Part shown: positions 40,222 through 53,631 of the stretch, piece after piece
How positions within the stretch are numbered: the first letter of the stretch is position 1
Layout of the letters: each line of letters opens with the position of its first letter
NCBI GenBank assembly: GCA_027627225.1
Contig: JAPFQT010000165.1
Coordinates: 62,001 to 126,000 of the forward strand
Direction of reading: 5' to 3'
Source: Congeria kusceri
Taxonomy: Eukaryota; Mollusca; Bivalvia; Myida; Dreissenidae
DNA: 64,000 bases
Position numbers and translations under genes: made by a program
The notes under the pieces: model-generated
The model's input: only the letters and a program-made list of their open reading frames with translations
Databases searched by the model: none
Told to the model about the DNA's origin: nothing

Positions 40222-41301
40222 TCAAAAACAAAACCGGTCACAACTGAAAATGGTGATAAAAGATGTTGGTCACAAGTCAAAACGGTCAAAAGCAAATAGT
40301 TTATGAGTAATAGTGGTCACAACACACACAAATAGGTCACAAGAGAAAATGGTCGCATACCTAATTCGGTCAAAACGGTGTCTAACTAAACTGGGTACAA
40401 GTCTTTACGCCAATGGGTCACAAGTGCAAACATATCGCTAACATCCCATAACGGTCATAAAACAAGTTGGTCCTAAGTCGAAAAATTCACGAAACAAATC
40501 GGTCACAACTCAAAATGGTAATTAAACAAATCGGTAGCATATCAAATCGGACACAATGCAAATCGGTCAATAGCAAATCGGTTACAATGCAAATCGGTCA
40601 TACAACAAAGTGGTCGTAAGTCAAAACGGTGAAAAACAAATCGGTCACAAGCGAAAACGGTCAAAAAACGAAACTGTCACAACTAAAGACCATCATAAAA
40701 CAAGTTGGTCGCAAGTCAAAAGGGTCAAAAAACAAATAGGTCGCAAAGCAAATCGGACACAATGCATATCTGTCACGAGCCATAACGGTAATAAAACAAA
40801 ATGGTCCTAAGTCAAAACGGTCAAAACACAAATCGGTCACTAAATGAATGGGTAGCAATTCGAATCGGACACAAGTCGTAACGGTGATAATAGATGTTCG
40901 TAAGAGAAAACTTGAAACAACAAGTCGTTTAAAACTAATAATCGTCCCAAGACAAATCGGTCACAAGTTAAAACGGTCAGAAACTAAATTGGGTAAAATT
41001 CAAAACGGTCACACACTGAATTGGTTACAAGTCATTACGGTCACAAAGCCAACAGGTCACAAGTCAAACAGAAGTAAACATACCGGTAATAAGCCATAAC
41101 GGTCATAAAACAAGTTGGTCCTAAGTCAAAACGGTCAAGTCACTACTCAAAACGGTCACATAACAAGTTGCTTACAAGTGAAAACGGCCATAAAGCAAAT
41201 GGGTCAAAAGTCAAAACGGTCACAAGACACATCGGTCAAAACAAGTCACAAACCAAAAGTAAATCGGTGAGAAGTTAAAACGGCCACAAAATAGTCGGTC
41301 T

Positions 41302-43043
41302 CGCCCAACACCACTCAAACACTTCACACACTGCAAATCCACTCACAACATCGACACCAATGCCATAACTTCACACACTAAAATCTCACACCGGTCACAT
41401 TTTCCACACCCGTCACAAAAAAAACCCACTACTCCACAGAACACACTCCACATTGATGGCTGCATTCGAGGAGTGATATGAAGCAATTCATACATACGAC
41501 ACTGCAATCAATCCGAGATTTGTATTTCTTGTAAAAAACGATCAAACACGATCAAATATGGCTATACAACTGTTGAAAGTTTCCTAGTTGTTTCTTTTCA
41601 GAATTTGATCTAAGATGACTTTCCGATAAATGATACAGAGATGTTCATCCCTGTGACTTATTTTCTACGCATGAGGTATACAATAAAATAGAAACATAAT
41701 TCGTACGCAATGACTGTACGAATTATTGGAAAAAGCATTCGAATTACTTGAAATTATTTGGTCTTTGCATGAAAATCAAACCACTTCAATTTCAAAAACA
41801 CTGATTGGGATTTCGCTGGAAACTTAGAATTTATTGAACATCTTTACTCTACATTCAAACAACAATGCAATTCATTTCCAAATCAGACTATTGTTTGAAA
41901 CAACATTCTGTAACAAACACTACATGAAAAACTCGTAACCCAGTATCAGAAAGCGACTCTTCTGGCATGCAAACCGTCTTAGGAAGGCACGTGACGGTAA
42001 GCTTTTTAGTGCTTTGCATATAAATACTACTAATACTAACGAGCACACGTTCAATGCTCGGTGCGATCACACTGTCAATGCTCGGTTGCAATTGTAGCAA
42101 TTTATGCAGTCACATGTTGGGGTAACAGGACAACAAACGGCATAATCTTTGTTAGTTATTTAAATCAATGTGAATGTGGCATTTGCGTATTCATGCCCCT
42201 TGTCGCTGAACTCCTGGGTTTAGTTTGTACAATCACATGTTCACGTTTTGGGAGACCGTTATGTTGCAACTTTTGTTTTTGTTTTCGGAAATACGATCGA
42301 AATAAAAAAGAAATTCGTGTTCACTGTATGATTTTCAGTTACTTCTTATGTTATACTACGCACCTATCCTAATCAGTTAGCGAAGATTACGTAGCGACGA
42401 TGTGTCGTTGATATTGAATAGCTGCAATAAAAACAAATATATATAAATCTGTCTATGATCATACGATCAGAAACCAAGTGTAAGGCGTTTTGGACGTTAA
42501 CACTGATGTGCGTTTACCATGCGTTTATCTCGATACTTTCCAGTTACATCTTATGTTATATCACGTACCTTTCTTTGACAAGTTGCAAAGAGTACGTGTT
42601 CGTACATTTGAATTACGATTCATATAACAGGAGTTCTATAGTGCTATTCATTTGTTTTTCACTACAACAGGAGTACTATATTACTATTCCATTATTGTTC
42701 ACAATAAATATCTGCATCGACCCTGTCAATTATTCGTTTCGCATAAACATGTACTTTAAACGGTTCAATGGCATGCGATATCTGCAACAAACCACTGTAT
42801 CGGTAAAGATCTCTTTTTCTATTGCATTATGCTTTATATATTGTGCAGTCACTGTTTATAGCGATGATGTGTCGTTGCTATTAAATAGCCGCAGTAAATA
42901 CAAATATATCAAAAACTCTGCCCTCGATCATACGATAAAAACAAGCGTAAGGTGTTTATTACATGGACATTTACTAATAACATTGCATAGTTGCGTTCGT
43001 TTCGTTATACAGTTGAACAATTCCATTTGTGGGAAGGCCAAAT
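41302..43043 (+). other. Core of R7
   Basis: Hairpin at 41696-41726, TATA at 42019, frame start at 42455. It differs from the common core at about a dozen sites, including AATCAA in place of the first AATAAA, one extra A near 41417, and acaacaaacgg in place of acaataaacgg near 42133. All are shared with R8. Confidence 0.9.
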
Positions 43044-45453
43044 TCATAGTGGTCACAATTCGGACACACATCAAAACGGTCAAAAAAAGAAAATCGCAAC
43101 GGTCACAATACAAATCTGACAAAAGTCACAGTCGTCCCAAAACAAATCGCTCAAACGATAACAAAACAAATCAGTCGCAATGCAAATCGATCACAAGAAA
43201 AAAAGAAGCCGTTTAAAAGTAATAGTCGCAAGACAAAACTGTCACATGTGAAAACGGTTATAAAACAAGTTGACCTTAGGTCACAAAACAAATCGGTCTA
43301 AAGTCGAAACGGTCAACAAACAAATCGGTTACACAACAAAGTGGTCCTAAGTCAAAACGGTCAAACAGAAATCGGCAAAAAAATAAACCAGACATAACTG
43401 AAAGCGATCAAAAAACAAAATGGTCGAAAATCAATACGGTCAAAACGCAAATAGTTCGTAAATCCAATCGGACTCAAGGCAAATCGGTCAAAAGCCATAA
43501 CGGTCATTGAAGAAAATGTTTCTAAGAAAATACTGTCAAGAAAAAAATCGTTTAAAAGGAAAAGTGGTCTAAAGACAAATCGGTCACAAGTGAAAACGGT
43601 CACAAACTTAATTGGGCACATGTCAAAGCGGACTAAAAATAAATACGATAAAAGTAATTTCGGTCACAAAGTAAAGCGGTCGGAAGTCGAAACGGTCGAA
43701 AATAAACCGGTCACAACTGGAAACGTTTACAAAAATAAGTTGTTCGCAAGTAAAAACGGTCAATAAACCAATCGTTCAAAAATCCAATCGGATACAATGC
43801 AAATCGGTCACAATACATAACGGTCATAAAAGGAAATGGCCCTTAGCAAAAACGGTCTAAAATGAATCGCTTAAAAGTAATATTGCTTCCATGACAAAGC
43901 AGACGCAAGTGAAAACGGTCACAAACTAAATTGGGTGCAAGTGAAAATGGTACAAACTGAACTGTGTACAAGTCTTAACGGTCCCAAAGCCAAACGGTCA
44001 CAAGTAAAACAGTAAGTAAAAATACCGGTAACAAGCCATAACGGTCATATAACAAGTCAAAACGGTCACTAAACGCATCAAATCGGACGCAATGCAAGTC
44101 GGTCACAAGATATAACGGCCATCAAGCAAAAATGGTCCTAAATCAAAACAACAAATCAGTCATAGGTCAAAACGGTCAAAAAAGAAACCTTTCACAACTG
44201 AAAACGGTCTTAAATCAAGTTAAAAAACAAACCTGTCACAAATGAAAACAGTCATAAAATCAAGTTGGTCAAAAGTCAAAACGGTTTAAAGACAAATCGG
44301 TTGCAAATCATATCGGACACAATGGTCAAAAGCATTAACGTCCGTAAAAGAAAACGATCCTAAGAAAAAACGGTCAACAATCAAATCGTTTAAATGTTAA
44401 AGTGGTCCGAAGACAAATCGGTCACAAGTGAAAACGGTCACAAACTAAATTGGGTCAAAGCGCTCACACACAAAAATTGATAGACGTAATAACGGTCACA
44501 AAGTAAATCGGTTGTAAACAAGTTGGTCGTAAGTCAAAACGGTAAACAACAAAATCAAGTTTGATGCATCGCAAATCGGTCACAAGACATAACGGTCTGT
44601 TAACAAAATTGTGCTAAGTGAAAGCGGTAGGAAAAACAAATCGATCAAAAGTCAAAAAGGTCAACAAACAAATCGGTTGCAAATCAAATCGGTCACAAGA
44701 CATAACGGCCACAAAAAAATGGTCCTAAGTCACAACGGTCAAAAAATCAAACCGATCACAAACGGTCATAAAACATGTTGGTCAACAGTTAAAACGGTCA
44801 AAAAACATAACGGTCACAACTGAAAACGAAAAGGTCGAATACTAAATTTGTCGCAATCCAAAACGGTCACAGATTAAACTGGGTACACGTCATAACGGTC
44901 ACAAAGCCAATGGGTCCAAAGTCAAACAATAAGTAAACATACCGGTAAGAAGCCATAACGGTCATAAAACAAGTTGGTCCTCAGTCAAAACGGTCACACA
45001 CAAAATTGGTCACAACTCAAAACGGTCACTAAACAAATCGGTCGCAAAACAAATCGGACACAATGCAAATCGGTCACAAGCCATAACGGTCATAAAGGAA
45101 AATGGCTCCATGCAAAAACGGTCTATCGGTTACAAGTAAAAACGGTCACAAAATAAATAGGATACAAGTGAAAACGGCCACAAACAAAATTGGGTACAAG
45201 TCAAAACGATCACAAAACAAGTCTGTTACAGGTCAAAATAGTAAAAACCAAACCGGTCAAAACCCAAGACGGTCACAAAAATGTTGGTCAAAACGATCAT
45301 TAAACAAATTAATTGCAAGTCGTTATGGTCACACAGAAAATCGGTGGCATGTCAAAAAGGTCAGAAAACAAACCGATCACATCTGTAGTATCAAAGCGAA
45401 TCGGTCAAATGTAAAAACGGTCAGAAAACAATCCTTTCAAAACTCTTAACTGC

Positions 45454-46075
45454 CACTAAACAAAGCGCTGGTAAATCAAATCGGACACAATGCAAATCGG
45501 ACGCAAGACATAACGGTCAGGTAAAAAAACTGTCCTAAGTCAAAACCATTAGAAAATAAATCGGTCAAAAAACAAGTCGGTCACAAATGAAAACGGTCAT
45601 AAAACAAGTTGGTCAGAAGTCAAAACGGTCAAAAACATAAGTTTATAAGCATAGGTGGTCCCAAGACAAATCGTTCACAAGTCAAAACGGTCAAAATATA
45701 CAGTGATCAGGAAACAAAATTGCCCTACGTCAAAATGGTCTGAAAAGAAATCGGTCACAAGTCAAAACGGTCAAAGAACAAGCCGGTCACAACTGAAAAG
45801 GAAACTGTCGCATAATAAATTGGGTACAAGTCATAACGGTCACAAAGCCAATCGGTGAGAAGTCAGAAAGGTCAGAAAACAAACCGATTATATCTCCGGT
45901 AAGAAAGCGTATCGGTCAGAAGTCCAAAAGGTCAGAAAACAATCCGGTTGGAACTCTAAACGGTCACATAACAAATCGCGAGCTAAACAAATCGGATTCA
46001 AAGCAAATCGGACACAATACATAACGGTCAGGAAACAAATTCGTTCTAAGTCACAACGGTCAAAGTCAAAACCGT
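45454..46075 (+). repeat. 622-bp duplication in R7, first copy
   Basis: Repeats 38978-39599 at +6,476 bp. Confidence 0.9.
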
Positions 46076-46697
46076 CACTAAACAAAGCGCTGGTAAATCA
46101 AATCGGACACAATGCAAATCGGCCGCAAGACATAACGGTCAGGTAAAAAAATTGTCCTAAGTCAAAACCATTAGAAAACAAATCGGTCACAAGTCAAAAC
46201 GGTCAAAAAACAAGTCGGTCACAAATGAAAACGGTCATAAAACAAGTTGGTCAGAAGTGAAAACGTCGAAAAACATAAGTTTATAAGCATAAGTGGTCCC
46301 AAGACAAATCGTTCACAAGTCAAAACGGTCAAAATACGTAACGATCAGGAAACAAAATTGTCCAATGTGAAAATGGTCAGAAAAAAATTGGTTCACAAGT
46401 CAAAACGGTCAAAGAACAAGCCGATCACAACTGAAAACGAAACTGTCGCATAATACATTGGGTACAAGTCATAACGGTCACAAAGCCAATCGGTGAGAAG
46501 TCATAAAGGTCAGAAAACAGACCGAGTATATCTCCGGTAAGAAAGCGAATCGGTCACAAGTTCAAACGGTCAGAAAACAATCCGGTCGGAACTCTAAACG
46601 GTCACATAACAAATCGCGTGCTAATCAAATCGGATTCAATGCAAATCGGATACAATACATAACGGTCTGTAATCAAATTCGTTCTAAGTCACAACGG
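46076..46697 (+). repeat. 622-bp duplication in R7, second copy
   Basis: Repeats 39600-40221 at +6,476 bp, private R6 variants included. Confidence 0.9.
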
Positions 46698-47777
46698 TCA
46701 AAAACAAAACCGGTCACAACTGAAAATGGTGATAAAAGATGTTGGTCACAAGTCAAAACGGTCAAAAGCAAATAGTTTATGAGTAATAGTGGTCACAACA
46801 CACACAAATAGGTCACAAGAGAAAATGGTCGCATACCTAATTCGGTCAAAACGGTGTCTAACTAAACTGGGTACAAGTCTTTACGCCAATGGGTCACAAG
46901 TGCAAACATATCGCTAACATCCCATAACGGTCATAAAACAAGTTGGTCCTAAGTCGAAAAATTCACGAAACAAATCGGTCACAACTCAAAATGGTAATTA
47001 AACAAATCGGTAGCATATCAAATCGGACACAATGCAAATCGGTCAATAGCAAATCGGTTACAATGCAAATCGGTCATACAACAAAGTGGTCGTAAGTCAA
47101 AACGGTGAAAAACAAATCGGTCACAAGCGAAAACGGTCAAAAAACGAAACTGTCACAACTAAAGACCATCATAAAACAAGTTGGTCGCAAGTCAAAAGGG
47201 TCAAAAAACAAATAGGTCGCAAAGCAAATCGGACACAATGCATATCTGTCACGAGCCATAACGGTAATAAAACAAAATGGTCCTAAGTCAAAACGGTCAA
47301 AACACAAATCGGTCACTAAATGAATGGGTAGCAATTCGAATCGGACACAAGTCGTAACGGTGATAATAGATGTTCGTAAGAGAAAACTTGAAACAACAAG
47401 TCGTTTAAAACTAATAATCGTCCCAAGACAAATCGGTCACAAGTTAAAACGGTCAGAAACTAAATTGGGTAAAATTCAAAACGGTCACACACTGAATTGG
47501 TTACAAGTCATTACGGTCACAAAGCCAACAGGTCACAAGTCAAACAGAAGTAAACATACCGGTAATAAGCCATAACGGTCATAAAACAAGTTGGTCCTAA
47601 GTCAAAACGGTCAAGTCACTACTCAAAACGGTCACATAACAAGTTGCTTACAAGTGAAAACGGCCATAAAGCAAATGGGTCAAAAGTCAAAACGGTCACA
47701 AGACACATCGGTCAAAACAAGTCACAAACCAAAAGTAAATCGGTGAGAAGTTAAAACGGCCACAAAATAGTCGGTCT

Positions 47778-49519
47778 CGCCCAACACCACTCAAACACTT
47801 CACACACTGCAAATCCACTCACAACATCGACACCAATGCCATAACTTCACACACTAAAATCTCACACCGGTCACATTTTCCACACCCGTCACAAAAAAAA
47901 CCCACTACTCCACAGAACACACTCCACATTGATGGCTGCATTCGAGGAGTGATATGAAGCAATTCATACATACGACACTGCAATCAATCCGAGATTTGTA
48001 TTTCTTGTAAAAAACGATCAAACACGATCAAATATGGCTATACAACTGTTGAAAGTTTCCTAGTTGTTTCTTTTCAGAATTTGATCTAAGATGACTTTCC
48101 GATAAATGATACAGAGATGTTCATCCCTGTGACTTATTTTCTACGCATGAGGTATACAATAAAATAGAAACATAATTCGTACGCAATGACTGTACGAATT
48201 ATTGGAAAAAGCATTCGAATTACTTGAAATTATTTGGTCTTTGCATGAAAATCAAACCACTTCAATTTCAAAAACACTGATTGGGATTTCGCTGGAAACT
48301 TAGAATTTATTGAACATCTTTACTCTACATTCAAACAACAATGCAATTCATTTCCAAATCAGACTATTGTTTGAAACAACATTCTGTAACAAACACTACA
48401 TGAAAAACTCGTAACCCAGTATCAGAAAGCGACTCTTCTGGCATGCAAACCGTCTTAGGAAGGCACGTGACGGTAAGCTTTTTAGTGCTTTGCATATAAA
48501 TACTACTAATACTAACGAGCACACGTTCAATGCTCGGTGCGATCACACTGTCAATGCTCGGTTGCAATTGTAGCAATTTATGCAGTCACATGTTGGGGTA
48601 ACAGGACAACAAACGGCATAATCTTTGTTAGTTATTTAAATCAATGTGAATGTGGCATTTGCGTATTCATGCCCCTTGTCGCTGAACTCCTGGGTTTAGT
48701 TTGTACAATCACATGTTCACGTTTTGGGAGACCGTTATGTTGCAACTTTTGTTTTTGTTTTCGGAAATACGATCGAAATAAAAAAGAAATTCGTGTTCAC
48801 TGTATGATTTTCAGTTACTTCTTATGTTATACTACGCACCTATCCTAATCAGTTAGCGAAGATTACGTAGCGACGATGTGTCGTTGATATTGAATAGCTG
48901 CAATAAAAACAAATATATATAAATCTGTCTATGATCATACGATCAGAAACCAAGTGTAAGGCGTTTTGGACGTTAACACTGATGTGCGTTTACCATGCGT
49001 TTATCTCGATACTTTCCAGTTACATCTTATGTTATATCACGTACCTTTCTTTGACAAGTTGCAAAGAGTACGTGTTCGTACATTTGAATTACGATTCATA
49101 TAACAGGAGTTCTATAGTGCTATTCATTTGTTTTTCACTACAACAGGAGTACTATATTACTATTCCATTATTGTTCACAATAAATATCTGCATCGACCCT
49201 GTCAATTATTCGTTTCGCATAAACATGTACTTTAAACGGTTCAATGGCATGCGATATCTGCAACAAACCACTGTATCGGTAAAGATCTCTTTTTCTATTG
49301 CATTATGCTTTATATATTGTGCAGTCACTGTTTATAGCGATGATGTGTCGTTGCTATTAAATAGCCGCAGTAAATACAAATATATCAAAAACTCTGCCCT
49401 CGATCATACGATAAAAACAAGCGTAAGGTGTTTATTACATGGACATTTACTAATAACATTGCATAGTTGCGTTCGTTTCGTTATACAGTTGAACAATTCC
49501 ATTTGTGGGAAGGCCAAAT
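47778..49519 (+). other. Core of R8
   Basis: Hairpin at 48172-48202, TATA at 48495, frame start at 48931. It is a near-exact repeat of the R7 core at +6,476 bp, variants included. Confidence 0.9.
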
Positions 49520-52500
49520 TCATAGTGGTCACAATTCGGACACACATCAAAACGGTCAAAAAAAGAAAATCGCAACGGTCACAATACAAATCTGACAAAA
49601 GTCACAGTCGTCCCAAAACAAATCGCTCAAACGATAACAAAACAAATCAGTCGCAATGCAAATCGATCACAAGAAAAAAAGAAGCCGTTTAAAAGTAATA
49701 GTCGCAAGACAAAACTGTCACATGTGAAAACGGTTATAAAACAAGTTGACCTTAGGTCACAAAACAAATCGGTCTAAAGTCGAAACGGTCAACAAACAAA
49801 TCGGTTACACAACAAAGTGGTCCTAAGTCAAAACGGTCAAACAGAAATCGGCAAAAAAATAAACCAGACATAACTGAAAGCGATCAAAAAACAAAATGGT
49901 CGAAAATCAATACGGTCAAAACGCAAATAGTTCGTAAATCCAATCGGACTCAAGGCAAATCGGTCAAAAGCCATAACGGTCATTGAAGAAAATGTTTCTA
50001 AGAAAATACTGTCAAGAAAAAAATCGTTTAAAAGGAAAAGTGGTCTAAAGACAAATCGGTCACAAGTGAAAACGGTCACAAACTTAATTGGGCACATGTC
50101 AAAGCGGACTAAAAATAAATACGATAAAAGTAATTTCGGTCACAAAGTAAAGCGGTCGGAAGTCGAAACGGTCGAAAATAAACCGGTCACAACTGGAAAC
50201 GTTTACAAAAATAAGTTGTTCGCAAGTAAAAACGGTCAATAAACCAATCGTTCAAAAATCCAATCGGATACAATGCAAATCGGTCACAATACATAACGGT
50301 CATAAAAGGAAATGGCCCTTAGCAAAAACGGTCTAAAATGAATCGCTTAAAAGTAATATTGCTTCCATGACAAAGCAGACGCAAGTGAAAACGGTCACAA
50401 ACTAAATTGGGTGCAAGTGAAAATGGTACAAACTGAACTGTGTACAAGTCTTAACGGTCCCAAAGCCAAACGGTCACAAGTAAAACAGTAAGTAAAAATA
50501 CCGGTAACAAGCCATAACGGTCATATAACAAGTCAAAACGGTCACTAAACGCATCAAATCGGACGCAATGCAAGTCGGTCACAAGATATAACGGCCATCA
50601 AGCAAAAATGGTCCTAAATCAAAACAACAAATCAGTCATAGGTCAAAACGGTCAAAAAAGAAACCTTTCACAACTGAAAACGGTCTTAAATCAAGTTAAA
50701 AAACAAACCTGTCACAAATGAAAACAGTCATAAAATCAAGTTGGTCAAAAGTCAAAACGGTTTAAAGACAAATCGGTTGCAAATCATATCGGACACAATG
50801 GTCAAAAGCATTAACGTCCGTAAAAGAAAACGATCCTAAGAAAAAACGGTCAACAATCAAATCGTTTAAATGTTAAAGTGGTCCGAAGACAAATCGGTCA
50901 CAAGTGAAAACGGTCACAAACTAAATTGGGTCAAAGCGCTCACACACAAAAATTGATAGACGTAATAACGGTCACAAATTAAATCGGTTGTAAACAAGTT
51001 GGTCGTAAGTCAAAACGGTAAACAACAAAATCAAGTTTGATGCATCGCAAATCGGTCACAAGACATAACGGTCTGTTAACAAAATTGTGCTAAGTGAAAG
51101 CGGTAGGAAAAACAAATCGATCAAAAGTCAAAAAGGTCAACAAACAAATCGGTTGCAAATCAAATCGGTCACAAGACATAACGGCCACAAAAAAATGGTC
51201 CTAAGTCACAACGGTCAAAAAATCAAACCGATCACAAACGGTCATAAAACATGTTGGTCAACAGTTAAAACGGTCAAAAAACATAACGGTCACAACTGAA
51301 AACGAAAAGGTCGAATACTAAATTTGTCGCAATCCAAAACGGTCACAGATTAAACTGGGTACACGTCATAACGGTCACAAAGCCAATGGGTCCAAAGTCA
51401 AACAATAAGTAAACATACCGGTAAGAAGCCATAACGGTCATAAAACAAGTTGGTCCTCAGTCAAAACGGTCACACACAAAATTGGTCACAACTCAAAACG
51501 GTCACTAAACAAATCGGTCGCAAAACAAATCGGACACAATGCAAATCGGTCACAAGCCATAACGGTCATAAAGGAAAATGGCTCCATGCAAAAACGGTCT
51601 ATCGGTTACAAGTAAAAACGGTCACAAAATAAATAGGATACAAGTGAAAACGGCCACAAACAAAATTGGGTACAAGTCAAAACGATCACAAAACAAGTCT
51701 GTTACAGGTCAAAATAGTAAAAACCAAACCGGTCAAAACCCAAGACGGTCACAAAAATGTTGGTCAAAACGATCATTAAACAAATTAATTGCAAGTCGTT
51801 ATGGTCACACAGAAAATCGGTGGCATGTCAAAAAGGTCAGAAAACAAACCGATCACATCTGTAGTATCAAAGCGAATCGGTCAAATGTTAAAACGGTCAG
51901 AAAACAATCCTTTCAAAACTCTTAACTGCCACTAAACAAAGCGCTGGTAAATCAAATCGGACACAATGCAAATCGGACGCAATACATAACGGTCAGGTAA
52001 AAAAATTGTCCTAAGTCAAAACCATTAGAAAACAAATCGGTCACAAGTCAAAACGGTCAAAAAACAAGTCGGTCACAAATGAAAACGGTCATAAAACAAG
52101 TTGCTCAGAAGTGAAAACGTCGAAAAACATAAGTTTATAAGCATAAGTGGTCCCAAGACAAATCGTTCAGAAGTCAAAACGGTCAAAATACGTAACGATC
52201 AGGAAACAAAATTGTCCTATGTGAAAATGGTCAGAAAAAAATTGGTTCACAAGTCAAAACGGTCAAAGAACAAGCCGATCACAACTGAAAACGAAACTGT
52301 CGCATAATACATTGGGTACAAGTCATAACGGTCACAAAGCCAATCGGTGAGAAGTCATAAAGGTCAGAAAACAGACCGAGTATATCTCCGGTAAGAAAGC
52401 GAATCGGTCACAAGTCCAAACGGTCAGAAAACAATCCGGTCGGAACTCTAAACGGTCACATAACAAATCGCGTGCTAATCAAATCGGATTCAATGCAAAT

Positions 52501-53631
52501 CGGATACAATACATAACGGTCAGCAATCAAATTCGTTCTAAGTCACAACGGTCAAAAACAAAACCGGTCACAACTGAAAATGGTGATAAAAGATGTTGGT
52601 CACAAGTCAAAACGGTCAAAAGCAAATAGTTTATGAGTAATAGTGGTCACAACACACACAAATCGGTCACAAGAGAAAATGGTCGCATACCTAATTCGGT
52701 CAAAACGGTGTCTAACTAAACTGGGTACAAGTCTTTACGCCAATGGGTCACAAGTGCAAACATACCGCTAACATCCCATAACGGTCATAAAACAAGTTGG
52801 TCCTAAATCGAAAAAGTCACGAAACAAATCGGTCACAACTCAAAATGGTAATTAAACAAATCGGTAGCATATCAAATCGGACACAATGCAAATCGGTCAA
52901 TAGCAAATCGGTTACAATGCAAATCGGTCATACAACAAAGTGGTCCTAAGTCAAAACGGTGAAAAACAAATCGGTCACAAGCGAAAACGGTCAAAAAACG
53001 AAACTGTCACAACTAAAGACCATCATAAAACAAGTTGGTCGCAAGTCAAAAGGGTCAAAAAACAAATAGGTCGCAAAGCAAATCGGACACAATGCATATC
53101 TGTCACGAGCCATAACGGTAATAAAACAAAATGGTCCTAAGTCAAAACGGTCAAAACACAAATCGGTCACTAAATGAATGGGTAGAAATTCGAATCGGAC
53201 ACAAGTCGTAACGGTGATAATAGATGTTCGTAAGAGAAAACTTGAAACAACAAGTCGTTTAAAACTAATAATCGTCCCAAGACAAATCGGTCACAAGTTA
53301 AAACGGTCAGAAACTAAATTGGGTACAATTCAAAACGGTCACACACTGAATTGGTTACAAGTCATTACGGTCACAAAGCCAACAGGTCACAAGTCAAACA
53401 GAAGTAAACATACCGGTAATAAGCCATAACGGTCATAAAACAAGTTGGTCCTAAGTCAAAACGGTCAAGTCACTACTCAAAACGGTCACATAACAAGTTG
53501 CTTAGAAGTGAAAACGGCCATAAAGCAAATGGGTCAAAAGTCAAAACGGTCACAAGACACATCGGTCAAAACAAGTCACAAACCAAAAGTAAATCGGTGA
53601 GAAGTTAAAACGGCCACAAAATAGTCGGTCT
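49520..53631 (+). repeat. 16-bp minisatellite block of R8
   Basis: 4112 bp. It has the three deletions without the 622-bp duplication, and cacaaattaaatcgg near 50977, shared with R9 only. Confidence 0.95.

Larger units (their letters stand above)
34768..41301 (+). repeat. Macrosatellite unit R6 (6534 bp, long type)
   Basis: The core is 34768-36508 and the satellite block 36509-41301. The core has private changes in tataaaagg (about 36092), ttcaaaataaat (about 36166) and actatatcgg (about 36262). The satellite block carries the 622-bp duplication at 38978-40221. From about 38937 to its end the unit is repeated in R7 at +6,476 bp, including a run of shared variants such as ggtctgtaatc, gggtagcaatt and cttacaag. 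Confidence 0.95.
36509..41301 (+). repeat. 16-bp minisatellite block of R6
   Basis: 4793 bp, the longest block. It has the 622-bp duplication and the 10-bp deletion otherwise seen only in R1. Confidence 0.95.
41302..47777 (+). repeat. Macrosatellite unit R7 (6476 bp, long type, chimeric)
   Basis: The core is 41302-43043 (1 bp longer than usual) and the satellite block 43044-47777. The 5' part, through about 45319, matches R8 at +6,476 bp. The 3' part, from about 45413, matches R6 at -6,476 bp and carries the 622-bp duplication (45454-46697). Relative to R5 it has deletions of 32, 31 and 8 bp in the first part of the satellite block. Confidence 0.95.
43044..47777 (+). repeat. 16-bp minisatellite block of R7
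   Basis: 4734 bp. It has the 32-bp (near 43164), 31-bp (near 43597) and 8-bp (near 44148) deletions plus the 622-bp duplication. It is the only unit that combines both sets. Confidence 0.95.
47778..53631 (+). repeat. Macrosatellite unit R8 (5854 bp, short type)
   Basis: The core is 47778-49519 and the satellite block 49520-53631. The core and first 2.3 kb of satellite repeat R7 at -6,476 bp, with the same 32-, 31- and 8-bp deletions and the same core variants. Downstream it reverts to the short type without the 622-bp duplication. Confidence 0.95.
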
